This document shows, one piece after another, positions 14,127 to 15,010 of a stretch of 15,010 nt of DNA. Source of the DNA: Methanosarcinaceae archaeon (GTDB lineage Archaea; Halobacteriota; Methanosarcinia; Methanosarcinales; Methanosarcinaceae). The stretch spans positions 1 to 15,010 of the forward strand of contig DQIO01000294.1 of assembly GCA_020793555.1 (NCBI GenBank). The letters are read 5' to 3'. How positions within the stretch are numbered: the first letter of the stretch is position 1; each line of letters begins with the position of its first letter. The notes below the pieces were generated by a model. The model had not been told where the DNA came from. It searched no databases and worked only from the letters and a program-made list of their open reading frames with translations. A program made the translations under genes and the position numbers.

Positions 14127-14922
14127 CGATAGCATCAATGTAGCAGTAACAGGCGCATGCGGTCGCATGGGCGGTATGATCATTGAGAATATCGTAAAGA
14201 CCGACAATATGCAACTTTCGGCTGCTTTTGACATAAACAATATCGGAAAAGATGCCGGAGAGATGGCGCACATCGGGGCCTTGGGTGTTGTCGTATCGGA
14301 TGCAAATGACATCAAAGCGGTGTTGACCGAAACGAACACAGATGTCCTGATCGATTTTACAATTGCACCTGCAACAGTTATCAATGCACCCGCAGTAGCC
14401 GAATGCGGTGTGAACCTGATTATAGGCACAACAGGATTTTCAGAACAGCAGAGAACTGAGATCGATAACGCAATTCTAAAGAACAACGTTTCAGCAGTCA
14501 TATCACCAAATTATTCAGTTGGTGTCAATGTATTTTTCAACATATTGAAAGAAGCAGCAAGATCACTTTCCGATTATGATATCGAGATTATCGAAGCCCA
14601 CCACAACCAGAAAAAAGACGCTCCAAGCGGCACTGCCATAAAAGCGGCAGACGTGATAAGCGAAACACTTCGCGGCAAAGAATACGTATATGGGCGAAAC
14701 GGTCTTGCACCACGCGGCAAGGAGATAGGGATACACGCTGTTCGCGGCGGCGATATTGTTGGTGATCATACTGTCCTGTTCGCAGGAAATGGCGAACGCA
14801 TTGAGATTAAACACCAGGCGCATTCGCGACAGGCATTTGCAGGTGGTGCAGTGAAAGCGGCTGCATGGATTTGCAATGCAAAACCCGGCATCTATACAAT
14901 GGATGATATTCTGGGATTTTGA
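14119..14922 (+). CDS. dapB: 4-hydroxy-tetrahydrodipicolinate reductase
   Basis: 267 residues. It reduces the DapA product with NAD(P)H to tetrahydrodipicolinate. The N-terminal nucleotide-binding motif is VTGACGRMG (10-18). GTTG (103-106) contacts the nicotinamide. The family signature EAHHNQKKDAPSGTA (159-173) holds the catalytic His (H161) and Lys (K165), equivalent to H159 and K163 of the E. coli enzyme. The C-terminal GGDIVGDHTVLFAGNGERIEI and HQAHSR segments close the substrate domain. The start codon overlaps the dapA stop by eight bases; GGTG at 14109-14112 serves as ribosome site. No further lysine-pathway gene is visible before the window ends 88 bases later. Confidence 0.96.
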   Translation: MVNDSINVAVTGACGRMGGMIIENIVKTDNMQLSAAFDINNIGKDAGEMAHIGALGVVVSDANDIKAVLTETNTDVLIDFTIAPATVINAPAVAECGVNLIIGTTGFSEQQRTEIDNAILKNNVSAVISPNYSVGVNVFFNILKEAARSLSDYDIEIIEAHHNQKKDAPSGTAIKAADVISETLRGKEYVYGRNGLAPRGKEIGIHAVRGGDIVGDHTVLFAGNGERIEIKHQAHSRQAFAGGAVKAAAWICNAKPGIYTMDDILGF

Positions 14923-15010
14923 GATCAAAAACCTTATTACTTACTAATTTGGTATCTATTCAGCTATGCATAAACGTTGTCGGTAGATTGAATAGTTCAT
15001 AAATAGATAG

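Noticed and set aside
1..15010. CRISPR arrays, rRNA genes or prophage genes
   Set aside because: No regularly spaced direct repeats, no rRNA-like stretch and no phage structural or integrase genes were seen.

Overview
The window reads as chromosomal DNA of a methane-metabolising euryarchaeon, most likely of the Methanosarcinales or a related ANME lineage. The evidence is a tRNA-iMet with the archaeal A1-U72 pair, ribosomal protein eS17, a geranylgeranyl-reductase-family flavoprotein of archaeal lipid synthesis, an OapC/ArvC zinc-ribbon protein, archaeal TATA boxes placed for leaderless or short-leader transcripts, and a large membrane-anchored multiheme cytochrome c. The lineage assignment is inference from gene content; there is no 16S rRNA or mcr gene here.

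Layout. 1-176 is the 3' end of an IS630-type transposase. tRNA-Arg(CCG) (570-641) is followed by a geranylgeranyl reductase (680-1879). On the minus strand come an ACT-domain regulator (1968-2471) and a 16-haem cytochrome (2572-3696) made of a NapC-like N-terminal module plus three tandem 76-residue tetrahaem repeats. A 490-base gene-poor stretch precedes the end of recQ (4188-6485, minus), which has low-complexity linkers and a C-terminal HTH domain. The 650-base gap 6486-7138 holds a palindrome of decamer repeats and a strong hairpin. tRNA-iMet (7139-7213, minus) follows.

The plus-strand block 7391-9496 holds a purine phosphoribosyltransferase, a methylthioadenosine/methylthioinosine phosphorylase and OapC. 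The first two together can recycle the purine of methylthioadenosine. Then come an MntA-HepT (type VII) toxin-antitoxin pair (10366 to 9537, minus), a divergent DUF1624/HGSNAT-like membrane acyltransferase (10438-11202), DNA polymerase IV dinB (11317-12411, minus), a small unknown membrane protein (12585-12890), and an apparent rps17e-dapA-dapB operon (13032-14922) that links a ribosomal protein to the first two committed steps of lysine/diaminopimelate synthesis.

The most unusual item is the cytochrome. Its repeat periodicity is nearly exact, and each repeat carries four haem sites and four conserved extra histidines. This suggests a modular haem wire anchored in the membrane and fed by a methanophenazine-oxidising-type module. 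Secondary points of interest are the decamer palindrome, a candidate operator over the dinB promoter, and the toxin-antitoxin pair that may share one TATA element with its divergent neighbour.
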